Below are positions 1-5,871 of a stretch of 7,727 nucleotides of DNA, in pieces (position 1 is the stretch's first letter; every line of letters starts with the position of its first letter). Both the position numbers and the translations under genes were made by a program. Source of the stretch: Clostridiales bacterium (GTDB lineage Bacteria > Bacillota_A > Clostridia > Lachnospirales > Bianqueaceae); the NCBI GenBank assembly GCA_019423265.1, contig JAHZBS010000109.1, positions 1 to 7,727 of the forward strand, written 5' to 3'. The notes under the pieces were generated by a model, which worked only from the letters and a program-made list of their open reading frames with translations, was not told where the DNA came from and made no database searches.

Positions 1-257
1 CAGCGCCCCGCCAGCTGACACAGCGGCGCAACCCGCTCTTTTGACGGCTGAAGGACCTCGAGAAGCTTGCCATATCCGTAGCGGCGCTTCACCTTCACCA
101 TCAAAATCCTCACCCGCTCCCCGGGCAAAGCCCCTTCGACGAAGACGGTAAAATCCTCGTACCGTCCGATCCCCTCCCCCTGATTTCCCAGATCCACAAT
201 TTCAATCTCAATGGTCTGATTCTTCCGGACCGGTGGCTGAAGCCCATCCTGTCTCAT
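1..257 (-). CDS. TRAM-domain 23S rRNA (uracil-5-)-methyltransferase, RlmD/RlmCD type, N-terminal fragment
   Basis: Only the first 85 codons are in the window; the gene runs off the left edge. The family transfers a methyl group from S-adenosylmethionine to C5 of specific uridines in 23S rRNA or tRNA. Visible is a TRAM RNA-binding domain at about residues 11-70, with the typical pattern of a DLGNQGEGIGR turn (about 23-32), FVEGALPGE (about 39-47) and a basic strand KVKRRYGYG (about 55-63). Cys80 is followed by five residues and then a codon beginning TG at the very edge. This fits the start of the C-x5-C-G-G-C motif that holds the [4Fe-4S] cluster in RumA-type enzymes. The ATG overlaps the yhaM stop as ATGA. 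A GGAGG lies 13 nt upstream (271-275), rather far, so translational coupling is likely. The exact target (RlmD, RlmCD or another paralogue) cannot be told without the catalytic domain. Confidence 0.85.
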   Translation of the reverse strand, partial: MRQDGLQPPVRKNQTIEIEIVDLGNQGEGIGRYEDFTVFVEGALPGERVRILMVKVKRRYGYGKLLEVLQPSKERVAPLCQLAGR

Positions 258-1207
258 CGCTCAGTCTCATCCTCCATCTTATAAAAATTCCGGGCCAGCA
301 ACCGGTTATAGGCTGTCCAGCGGCCCTCGGACTTGTCCTGTCCAACAAATTCTTCCACCATTTTCATCTTGGCGTCCGCATTATCCGCCAAGTGAAGAAT
401 CATGGCCTCCATGGAAGAGGGAACCTTGGGCGAACCAAATTCTAACTCGCCGTGATGGGATAGAATCATATGTTCCAGCAGCTGTTCCAACTCCGGGGGA
501 AATCCCTCAATGGTCCGAATCCGGTCCCGCACCATGCCGTAGCCAATGGCAATATGCCCCAGCAGCTGCCCGGCGTCGCTGTATTCATTGTGGGGCATCG
601 GCTCCAGCTCCTCCATCTTGCCGATGTCGTGAAAGAGAGCGCCGGCAATCAGCAGATCCCGATTCACACCGGAGTACAGCGTGCCGAGATAGCAACAGAT
701 TTCCATGACGGTGCTAACATGCTCCAGAAGACCCCCGACAAAATTATGGTGTACATTCTTCGCCGCCGGGTGAACCATAAATTTGTTGACAAAAGCTTCA
801 TCCTCCACAAAATACGATTCCAACAGCCGTTTGAGATAGGGGTTTTGAACTTCATCAATCCGGGTCAGGATCTGCAAAAACATCTCCTGCGGATCTTTTT
901 TTGTCACCTGCATGTAGTCTGCGGGATCGTACTCGCCCTCTTCACTTCTGCGCACCCGGCTGATATTCAGCTGAATATCGCCCTGAAATACGGTGACATT
1001 GGCATCGATCTTGATAAAATCCTGCCTGTTAAAATCCCCAATCTGCGGCGTCATGTCCCAGATTTTTCCCATGGCTGAACCCGTTTTATCCATGAGCAGA
1101 ACATTATAGTATGTCTTACCGGCGCGGGTCTTCATCGCCTGTTTATCTTTGCAGAGGTAATGGCCGATGACATGCTGTCCCTCTTGAAAATTTTCGATAT
1201 AGATCAT
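254..1207 (-). CDS. yhaM: YhaM-like 3'-5' exoribonuclease (OB-fold + HD domain)
   Basis: 317 aa, close to the roughly 314 aa of Bacillus YhaM. Family members are cytoplasmic metal-dependent 3'-5' exoribonucleases that trim RNA ends. Residues 1-95 form an OB-fold nucleic-acid-binding region (YYNVLLMDKTGSAMGKIWD near 33-51). The HD phosphohydrolase domain follows: HHNFVGGLLEHV with His163, the FHDIGK motif with His193-Asp194, His218 in LLGHIAIG, and LSHHGELEFGSPK with His251-His252. The LHLADNADAKM segment near 271-281 and a C-terminal NFYKM are also typical. The start was placed at ATG 1207 because AAGGAG sits exactly 6 nt upstream (1214-1219). An in-frame TTG at 1252 and an ATG at 1225 have no Shine-Dalgarno sequence, and the TTG lies upstream of the predicted transcription start. 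The gene has its own promoter behind a terminator and is coupled to the methyltransferase gene by ATGA. Confidence 0.93.
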   Translation of the reverse strand: MIYIENFQEGQHVIGHYLCKDKQAMKTRAGKTYYNVLLMDKTGSAMGKIWDMTPQIGDFNRQDFIKIDANVTVFQGDIQLNISRVRRSEEGEYDPADYMQVTKKDPQEMFLQILTRIDEVQNPYLKRLLESYFVEDEAFVNKFMVHPAAKNVHHNFVGGLLEHVSTVMEICCYLGTLYSGVNRDLLIAGALFHDIGKMEELEPMPHNEYSDAGQLLGHIAIGYGMVRDRIRTIEGFPPELEQLLEHMILSHHGELEFGSPKVPSSMEAMILHLADNADAKMKMVEEFVGQDKSEGRWTAYNRLLARNFYKMEDETER

Positions 1208-1213
1208 GTAACG

Positions 1214-1219
1214 CTCCTT
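1214..1219 (-). promoter_or_regulatory. Ribosome-binding site fixing the yhaM start
   Basis: AAGGAG on the minus strand with a 6-nt gap to ATG 1207. It favours this start over the in-frame upstream ATG (1225) and TTG (1252), which lack such a site. Confidence 0.85.
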
Positions 1220-1254
1220 ATCCATGTAGTGTGCATCGTATTGCTTCTGCAATG

Positions 1255-1263
1255 ATTATACCA
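1255..1263 (-). promoter_or_regulatory. Extended -10 promoter for yhaM-methyltransferase transcript
   Basis: The minus strand reads TGGTATAAT, a perfect TGN extended -10 plus TATAAT hexamer. The expected start of transcription is near A1248, giving a leader of about 41 nt before ATG 1207. No good -35 is present: at 16-18 nt spacing the DNA is only the T-rich loop and stem of the terminator just upstream. An extended -10 can work without a -35. The promoter directly abuts the T-tract of the preceding terminator. Confidence 0.7.
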
Positions 1264-1287
1264 AAAAAAGGGCTTTAAAAAAAGCCC
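1263..1287 (-). terminator. Rho-independent terminator after the zinc-ribbon gene
   Basis: On the minus strand a perfect 7-bp stem GGGCTTT/AAAGCCC (1287-1281 and 1276-1270) with a TTTT loop is followed at once by seven T residues (1269-1263). It lies 43 nt beyond the zinc-ribbon stop codon. It should end the transcript coming from htrA and the zinc-ribbon gene before the yhaM promoter. In the opposite direction only four T follow, and no plus-strand gene needs it. Confidence 0.9.
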
Positions 1288-1330
1288 CTTTTCCAAATTC
1301 ATGGAAGTAAATTTCCCCCTCAGCCGGCGG

Positions 1331-1888
1331 TCACGGCGCCTGGCTGTAAATCCGTTTTATGTCGCACAGAAGCGGACTCGTATCTGGACACGGGATGGTC
1401 TCAATCCAAAACTTATCCATTCCTCGGCTGTGCCACAGCTCCTCTATAATCTCATGGGGATCCTCTACCACGTAATTTCGCCCCTGCAGCGCCCCGCAAT
1501 GGCTACAGGTATTGGCTATGTAGGAACTGTGCGTCGTATTGCTGTACCGTTTTTGAATCGTAGCATACTTTTGAGACAGCAGGCCATCGATATACGCCAG
1601 ATCGCCCAACCCCACGGCCGGCAGCCCAGAATTAAAATACTCGTCCAGCTCCGCCAATTCGTAATCGAGATAATAGGAATAGACGGCTGTCTTCCTGTTG
1701 CACTTCCAGCATTCCTTCTCCCACCGGTAAATACCAATTCCATACATGCGAATGTACTCCATGACGAGCTCATAGAGTTTTTTTGAGGACCGGCACCGGG
1801 GATAATTGGAGCAGCCCGCGAAAACCCCAAATTTTCCGTCCCGCAGAACATAGTTTCCATCACATTCCTGACATTGGATTCTTTTCAC
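1331..1888 (-). CDS. Uncharacterised protein with topoisomerase-type C4 zinc finger and a second split zinc ribbon
   Basis: 185 aa, function unknown. Residues 6-32 form a C4 zinc finger like those at the C-terminus of bacterial topoisomerase I: Cys6-x2-Cys9, then GKFGVFAGCSNYPRC with Cys26 and Cys32. A second probable metal site is split: ECWKC (Cys60, Cys63) and TCSHC (Cys128, Cys131), about 64 residues apart, with an acidic, Tyr-rich stretch between them (about 70-105). Two further cysteines (167, 175) lie in the C-terminal part. No topoisomerase catalytic domain, signal peptide or membrane segment is present, so it is a small cytoplasmic protein, possibly binding nucleic acid. The start is GTG at 1888, supported by GGAGG 7 nt upstream (1896-1900). 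It follows htrA after a 66-nt gap with a strong hairpin and ends at an intrinsic terminator, so it is probably the last gene of the htrA transcript. Confidence 0.85.
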   Translation of the reverse strand: MKRIQCQECDGNYVLRDGKFGVFAGCSNYPRCRSSKKLYELVMEYIRMYGIGIYRWEKECWKCNRKTAVYSYYLDYELAELDEYFNSGLPAVGLGDLAYIDGLLSQKYATIQKRYSNTTHSSYIANTCSHCGALQGRNYVVEDPHEIIEELWHSRGMDKFWIETIPCPDTSPLLCDIKRIYSQAP

Positions 1889-1895
1889 ACGATCC

Positions 1896-1900
1896 CCTCC
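1896..1900 (-). promoter_or_regulatory. Ribosome-binding site for the zinc-ribbon gene (GTG start)
   Basis: GGAGG on the minus strand, 7 nt before the GTG at 1888. It supports use of the rare start codon; no in-frame ATG is available at this position. The SD lies 11 nt downstream of the 14-bp hairpin. Confidence 0.8.
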
Positions 1901-1911
1901 GATCTACACCA

Positions 1912-1947
1912 AGCGGCATAGCAGCACCGACAGGCTGCTATGCCGCT
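1912..1947 (-). repeat. Perfect 14-bp inverted repeat between htrA and the zinc-ribbon gene
   Basis: AGCGGCATAGCAGC (1912-1925) pairs without mismatch with GCTGCTATGCCGCT (1934-1947) around an 8-nt loop (1926-1933). It begins 7 nt after the htrA stop codon. Neither strand has a T-tract after the stem, so it is not a standard intrinsic terminator. As RNA it would be a very stable hairpin. It could protect the htrA mRNA 3' end, lower expression of the downstream gene, or, as DNA, be an operator. Strand is given for the transcript that would carry it. Confidence 0.85.
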
Positions 1948-1954
1948 GAATGAA

Positions 1955-3499
1955 CTAATAGCTGCTGGGTTTTTCCTCGATGGTGACATGAAGCGTTACC
2001 GTCTGCGCGTCGCCCTCGATATATCCCCGGAGAACCTCCATCTCCGCCGAACCGCCGATCCCTAATTCTTGGATAGCCGCCGTCAAGTCGTCAAACACAT
2101 TGATGGGCTGCCCGTTGAAGGAGATGATGACATCGTTGGCCTGCACGCCGGCCTTGGCCGCCGGCCCATTCTCCACAACGGTGGCCACATAGACGCCGTA
2201 TACAAGGTTATACTGGGACGTATTTTGTAAGTCCTCCACCGAAACACCTGTGATCCCCAGATACGGCCGGCTGATCTTTCCTTCGTTGATCAACTGCTCC
2301 AAAATGGGCTTTGCAGTGTTGATGGGTATGGCGAATCCCATCCCTTCAATATCCGTGCTGCTCAGCTTCGCATTGTTGATCCCGATGACCTCGCCCCGGC
2401 CATTGACCAGCGCGCCGCCGGAATTGCCCGGATTAATGGCCGCATCGGTCTGCAACAGAATCATCGACTGAGACGTGCCATCATCATTCTGAAACTGCAC
2501 CGTTCTCTCCAGGCCGCTAATACTGCCAACCGTTACGGTGTTTCCAAAAGATTTATCCACCGGGCTTCCGATGGCGATACTCAGATCGCCAAGGCGGAGA
2601 GAGTCGCTATCGCCCAGCGTCGCAATCTTAATCTGCTCCTTCACTTCGTCCGGGATCTCCGACTTCTTGAGATAGATCACCGCCAGGTCCGTGTCCTGAT
2701 CGCTGCCTTTCAGATAAGCATTGACCGCGTGTGCATCGTCCATCCCGATGATGACGCTCACGGACTTGGCATCGGACAGAACATGGTGATTCGTAGCGAT
2801 GTACAGCTCATCGCCGCTTTCACCGATTATGATGCCGGAGCCCAGCGCACTGCCGGAGCGGGTCATATTGAACATATCCACGGATTCAATTGAAGTTATG
2901 ATGGTCACGACGGACAGGGACAGATCTTCCGCAATATCCGAGATCGTCTCATAGCTGGAATTTTGCAGCTTTGTCACATCCGCCCGGCCATCTGTACCGC
3001 TGGCCGTTGAAGGGAATTGAAACTCATCGCCGTCCCCGCTGGCTGCATGATTCTGCAACAGACTGTTGCTGAGGTAAACTCCGCCGATGACCGATGCGCA
3101 TAGGCATACGATACAGAGCAGTGCAACCCAAACCTTCCAACCATTCTTCGATTTCGTCTTGACTGGCGGATAGAGGGGCTGCCCCATGCCGCCGCCATAG
3201 GGCGGTCCCATCGGCGGAACTTGCCCGCCGCCCCCATAGGGCGGAGGCGTAGACGGCCGCCATTGGGAATTGTTCGGTGGCGGGTAGGCGCCTGGATTGT
3301 TATAATTCGGCTGTCTATCTTCCGAACTTGGCGGCACCTGTTGGGCGCGGTACTGGGCATACGTTCCCTGTAGCGTGCTAGCCGGACGCGCCTCCTCAGA
3401 GCTTTGGCCTGCCGGGGTGTCCTGCATGACGAAATTCGGCCCACTCTCTGGCGTTTGTTCTGTATTGTCTATCGTATCCGTGCGATCTTGCTCATCCAT
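1955..3499 (-). CDS. HtrA/DegP-family membrane-anchored serine protease with PDZ domain
   Basis: 514 aa. HtrA proteases degrade or refold damaged exported proteins at the outer face of the membrane. The order is: a long cytoplasmic N-terminus (1-118) that is acidic/polar and then rich in Pro, Gly and Tyr (about 55-113); a membrane anchor (about 121-146, WKVWVALLCIVCLCASVIGG); a linker; a trypsin-like domain (about 188-405); and one PDZ domain (about 412-505). The catalytic triad is intact: His239 in ATNHHVL, Asp271 in DTDLAVI, Ser360 in NPGNSGGAL. The start ATG has a perfect AAGGAGG 7 nt upstream (3507-3513). It lies 133 nt after the sensor kinase with a candidate operator and -10 between them. 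Clostridial and bacillar HtrA genes often sit beside two-component systems, as with CssRS control of htrA in B. subtilis; control by the adjacent pair is therefore inferred. Which of the HtrA/HtrB/YyxA-type paralogues it matches is unknown. Confidence 0.95.
   Translation of the reverse strand: MDEQDRTDTIDNTEQTPESGPNFVMQDTPAGQSSEEARPASTLQGTYAQYRAQQVPPSSEDRQPNYNNPGAYPPPNNSQWRPSTPPPYGGGGQVPPMGPPYGGGMGQPLYPPVKTKSKNGWKVWVALLCIVCLCASVIGGVYLSNSLLQNHAASGDGDEFQFPSTASGTDGRADVTKLQNSSYETISDIAEDLSLSVVTIITSIESVDMFNMTRSGSALGSGIIIGESGDELYIATNHHVLSDAKSVSVIIGMDDAHAVNAYLKGSDQDTDLAVIYLKKSEIPDEVKEQIKIATLGDSDSLRLGDLSIAIGSPVDKSFGNTVTVGSISGLERTVQFQNDDGTSQSMILLQTDAAINPGNSGGALVNGRGEVIGINNAKLSSTDIEGMGFAIPINTAKPILEQLINEGKISRPYLGITGVSVEDLQNTSQYNLVYGVYVATVVENGPAAKAGVQANDVIISFNGQPINVFDDLTAAIQELGIGGSAEMEVLRGYIEGDAQTVTLHVTIEEKPSSY
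3195..3244 (-). repeat. Short direct repeat coding for the PPYGG motif of HtrA
   Basis: The 11-mer CCATAGGGCGG (plus-strand spelling) occurs at 3195-3205 and again at 3234-3244. It encodes the repeated Pro-Tyr-Gly-Gly units in the cytoplasmic tail of HtrA (about residues 86-104). Such repeats can vary in number between strains by slippage. Confidence 0.6.
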
Positions 3500-3506
3500 A
3501 CCATTT

Positions 3507-3513
3507 CCTCCTT
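3507..3513 (-). promoter_or_regulatory. Ribosome-binding site of htrA
   Basis: AAGGAGG on the minus strand, 7 nt before ATG 3499. It is the best Shine-Dalgarno match in the window and suggests efficient translation of the protease. Confidence 0.85.
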
Positions 3514-3575
3514 CGCTGGTTCATTCCTCCGCCTGCGCTGCGGCCGGCGTCTCAGAGAATCTTCACATGTCTACT

Positions 3576-3581
3576 AGTATA
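3576..3581 (-). promoter_or_regulatory. Candidate -10 element of an htrA promoter
   Basis: TATACT on the minus strand matches the TATAAT consensus at 5 of 6 positions and would start transcription near 3569, giving a leader of about 70 nt. At 17-nt spacing the -35 position reads ATATTC, a poor match. That is what one expects of a promoter needing an activator, and the phased repeats at 3591-3618 overlap this place. No terminator was seen after the kinase gene, so read-through from the two-component operon is also possible. Confidence 0.5.
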
Positions 3582-3590
3582 GCGGCGCTT

Positions 3591-3618
3591 TTTTAACAGA
3601 ATATGAACTGAATGTAAA
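3591..3618 (-). promoter_or_regulatory. Candidate response-regulator operator: three hexamers at 11-bp spacing
   Basis: On the minus strand TTTACA (3618-3613), TTCATA (3607-3602) and TTAAAA (3596-3591) share TTnAnA, each separated by 5 nt, so the period is exactly 11 bp. The first two spacers also agree (TTCAG, TTCTG). Direct repeats with this spacing are the usual binding pattern of OmpR/PhoB-family regulators, for example the TTAACA-type repeats of Bacillus PhoP. The site lies just upstream of the -10 of htrA and directly after the kinase gene. The binding protein is inferred to be the regulator encoded at 5154-5846; the region is AT-rich, so chance cannot be excluded. Confidence 0.5.
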
Positions 3619-3632
3619 AGATTCCAGCCTTC

Positions 3633-5150
3633 CTATTTTTTTTCAACAAGATTGATTTTATACGCCAGCGGCAATGTAAAGGTGAACTTTGTGCCCTGCC
3701 CCTCCTTGCTCGTCACCTGAATATCCTCCTGGTGGTTGAGCATAATCTGCTTCACAATCGCCAAGCCAAGCCCTGTGCCCTTCTTGTCGTAACCCCTGGA
3801 CTTATCTGCCTTGTGGAACCGCTCAAAGACGTGGGGGAGCGATTCCTCATCGATCCCGCGCCCTGTGTCCTCCACAGCAATATAAGCCTTTTTGCCCACG
3901 ATGCTCGTCTCGATGGTGATCGAATCCCCTTCATCTGTGAACTTGATCGCATTGTCAATCAGATTGTACACGACCCGCTGAATCTTGTCGAGATCCGCGT
4001 TGACATACAACTTTTCCTGTAGAAACTGGAAATCCATCTTCAGTTTTTTATCCTCGATCCGCTGTTCAAACCCGATGGCAAGCTTGACGATCATCTCATT
4101 GATATCAAAATTGGACCTGTGCAGTTCCTCCTGCCCATTTTCCATCTTAGTCAAGTCCAAAATATTGTTGGTCATCTTCGTCAGACGGTTGGTCTCGTCC
4201 AACACGATCTGCATGTATTTGGCGTAGTCCTCCTGGGGCACAGTCCCATCCAGCATCGCCTCCAAAAATCCTTTGATCGAGGTGAGCGGCGACCGAAAGT
4301 CATGGGAGATATTGGCGATAAAGTCGCTCCGCAGCTTGTCCACTTCCTGTAGTTCATGGGCCATCTTATTGAAAGACTGGGCCAAATCCCCGATCTCATC
4401 GTTGGTGCTGATATTGACCTCTTTGCTGAAATCTCCGTTGGTGATGGCCTTCGCCGCATTCTTCATCTGGTTGACCGGATAGATAATATTGTTGGACATG
4501 ACGCCGATGACCAGACTGGCGACGATGGTCAGCGCCAGCATGGCAAGCAGCACGATCCGGTACATGCCGCTGACAGGCGTGGAAATGTCGTCCATGGAGA
4601 TGTGCAGAAAGACCGCGGCCTGCTTCGTGTCGGAGTAGCTGAGAATGCTGCCGTCGCTTGTCATGACATTGACTCGGCTCAGATATTTCTGCGAATACCC
4701 GATGGAGAGTGTATTTCCGGTAAAAATCTCCGGGAACGCATTTTGCGTCGGGCGCATTCCCTTATTCAGAATGACATCCTGGATCAGCTGCAAGCTCTGG
4801 GGTTGAAGCTCCGTGTTGGCAATCTGCGGGGAATTCTCCGACCCGTAGCTGTACACCCGGATATTGTTGGTGACATTCGTATCTGTGCAGATCCAAATAT
4901 TGATATCCATAGCCTGCGCCGCCGTCTCTAATTTTGACTGCGCACTTTCATCCGTGCGAAAATCGTTGGGGCCCTCCAGGGTGGATTGGATAATCTCCTG
5001 GGTCTTCTGCAAGTTCTTAGTCTTCAATTCAATGAAATACTGACTCATCACCGACGGGAGGACACCCGCGATTAAAATGAGGACCGCAAACAAGATGAGA
5101 AGGTAGGCTCCCATAAACTTGAAACGGATTGACATAAATCTCCGCTGCAT
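3633..5150 (-). CDS. Membrane sensor histidine kinase of a two-component system
   Basis: 505 aa, the sensor partner of the regulator encoded just upstream. The layout is: TM1 (about 14-35); an extracytoplasmic sensing domain of about 160 residues (36-197) that I cannot assign to a named ligand family; TM2 (about 198-217); HAMP linker (218-270); dimerisation/phosphoacceptor domain with His283 in SHDFRSPLTS; and an ATPase domain with N-box NLIDNAIKFT (Asn400), G1 box DTGRGI (Asp428), F-box VFERF, and G2 box GTGLGLAI (457-464). The H-box has HDFRSP instead of the commoner HELRTP, a variant familiar in clostridial kinases. All catalytic motifs are intact. The start ATG lies 3 nt after the regulator's stop, with GAGGTG 9 nt upstream (5160-5165); ATG 5135 (residue 6), with GGAG close by, is an alternative. 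Stimulus unknown; envelope stress is inferred from the adjacent htrA. Confidence 0.95.
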   Translation of the reverse strand: MQRRFMSIRFKFMGAYLLILFAVLILIAGVLPSVMSQYFIELKTKNLQKTQEIIQSTLEGPNDFRTDESAQSKLETAAQAMDINIWICTDTNVTNNIRVYSYGSENSPQIANTELQPQSLQLIQDVILNKGMRPTQNAFPEIFTGNTLSIGYSQKYLSRVNVMTSDGSILSYSDTKQAAVFLHISMDDISTPVSGMYRIVLLAMLALTIVASLVIGVMSNNIIYPVNQMKNAAKAITNGDFSKEVNISTNDEIGDLAQSFNKMAHELQEVDKLRSDFIANISHDFRSPLTSIKGFLEAMLDGTVPQEDYAKYMQIVLDETNRLTKMTNNILDLTKMENGQEELHRSNFDINEMIVKLAIGFEQRIEDKKLKMDFQFLQEKLYVNADLDKIQRVVYNLIDNAIKFTDEGDSITIETSIVGKKAYIAVEDTGRGIDEESLPHVFERFHKADKSRGYDKKGTGLGLAIVKQIMLNHQEDIQVTSKEGQGTKFTFTLPLAYKINLVEKK

Positions 5151-5153
5151 TGG

Positions 5154-5846
5154 CTATTTCACCTCGAATTTGTACCCGACTCCCCAAACGGTTTTGATGC
5201 TCCAGCCGCTTTCCTCTTCCCCCTGATCCAATTTCTCCCGAATGCGTTTAATGTGTACATCGACAGTCCGCGTATCGCCGTAGTACTCATAGCCCCAAAT
5301 CTGATTTAATAGCTGCTCTCTCGTAAAGACCTGGTTGGGGTGGGACGCCAAAAAGTACAGCAGTTCCAATTCCTTGGGCGGCATCTCGATATCCTGTTCC
5401 TGAAAGGTAACGGAGTAATTGGACAGATTGATGGTCAGGCCCGGAAAGATAAGCCGCTTGTTGTTGGACTCTTTGCTCTCCGTGCGCCGGAGCACCGCTT
5501 TCACCCGGGCCACCAGCTCTTTCGTATCAAAGGGCTTGACCATATAGTCGTCGGCCCCCAGCTCCAGCCCCAACACTTTGTCGAAGGTCTCGCCTTTTGC
5601 CGTGAGCATGATAATCGGAATGGAACTCATCTTGCGGACTTCACGGCAGACCGCATAGCCATCCATCTCCGGCATCATGATATCCAGGATCATCAGATTT
5701 GGCGCGAAGCTCTGCAAATGCTTCAGGGCCTCCCGGCCATTGTAAGCTTTTTTCGTCTCATAGCCTTCCTTTGTCAAATACAGGGAAATCAGCTCTACAA
5801 TGTTGGTATCGTCGTCCGCAATCAAAATCTTTTGTTTTCCACTCAT
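5154..5846 (-). CDS. OmpR/PhoB-family response regulator
   Basis: 230 aa, usual length for the family. The receiver domain (about 5-120) has the acidic pair Asp11-Asp12, phosphoacceptor Asp55 in LDIMMPEMDG, Thr82 in MLTAKGE and Lys104 in VKPF. A short linker (about 122-131) leads to a C-terminal winged-helix DNA-binding domain (about 132-228) with the YYGDTRTVDVHIKRIREKL recognition-helix region and terminal WGVGYKF, typical of PhoB/PhoP/WalR-like regulators. It is 25 nt after mutS2 and 3 nt before the kinase gene, so the pair is surely one operon. AAAGGA (5857-5862) lies 10 nt before the ATG. No convincing promoter was seen in the 25-nt gap, so transcription may come from within or upstream of mutS2. 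The likely target is the phased repeats before htrA. Closeness to PhoP, CssR or another named member cannot be decided by eye. Confidence 0.96.
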   Translation of the reverse strand: MSGKQKILIADDDTNIVELISLYLTKEGYETKKAYNGREALKHLQSFAPNLMILDIMMPEMDGYAVCREVRKMSSIPIIMLTAKGETFDKVLGLELGADDYMVKPFDTKELVARVKAVLRRTESKESNNKRLIFPGLTINLSNYSVTFQEQDIEMPPKELELLYFLASHPNQVFTREQLLNQIWGYEYYGDTRTVDVHIKRIREKLDQGEEESGWSIKTVWGVGYKFEVK

Positions 5847-5871
5847 AGTTCCGTCATCCTTTCTGTATTGA

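Noticed and set aside
470..1078. Open frame of 202 codons on the plus strand
   Set aside because: It lies wholly opposite yhaM, whose HD motifs are unmistakable. Its product has no recognisable domain and no ribosome-binding site was seen.
1208..1252. Upstream extension of yhaM from the TTG codon
   Set aside because: There is no SD before the TTG, and the predicted transcription start is downstream of it.
1301..1786. Open frame of 161 codons on the plus strand
   Set aside because: It is antisense to the zinc-ribbon gene, which has conserved cysteine motifs and a good SD on the other strand.
1912..1947. Intrinsic terminator after htrA
   Set aside because: The stem is perfect, but neither strand has a run of T after it, so it is reported as a hairpin of unknown role.
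3492..3524. Ten-codon open frame overlapping the htrA start, a possible leader peptide
   Set aside because: The GGAGG before its ATG is only about one base away, too close for normal initiation, and the peptide has no regulatory codon pattern.
4356..4931. Open frame of 191 codons on the plus strand
   Set aside because: It is antisense to the histidine kinase; its His/Asp/Arg-rich composition is that of a reverse-complement shadow.
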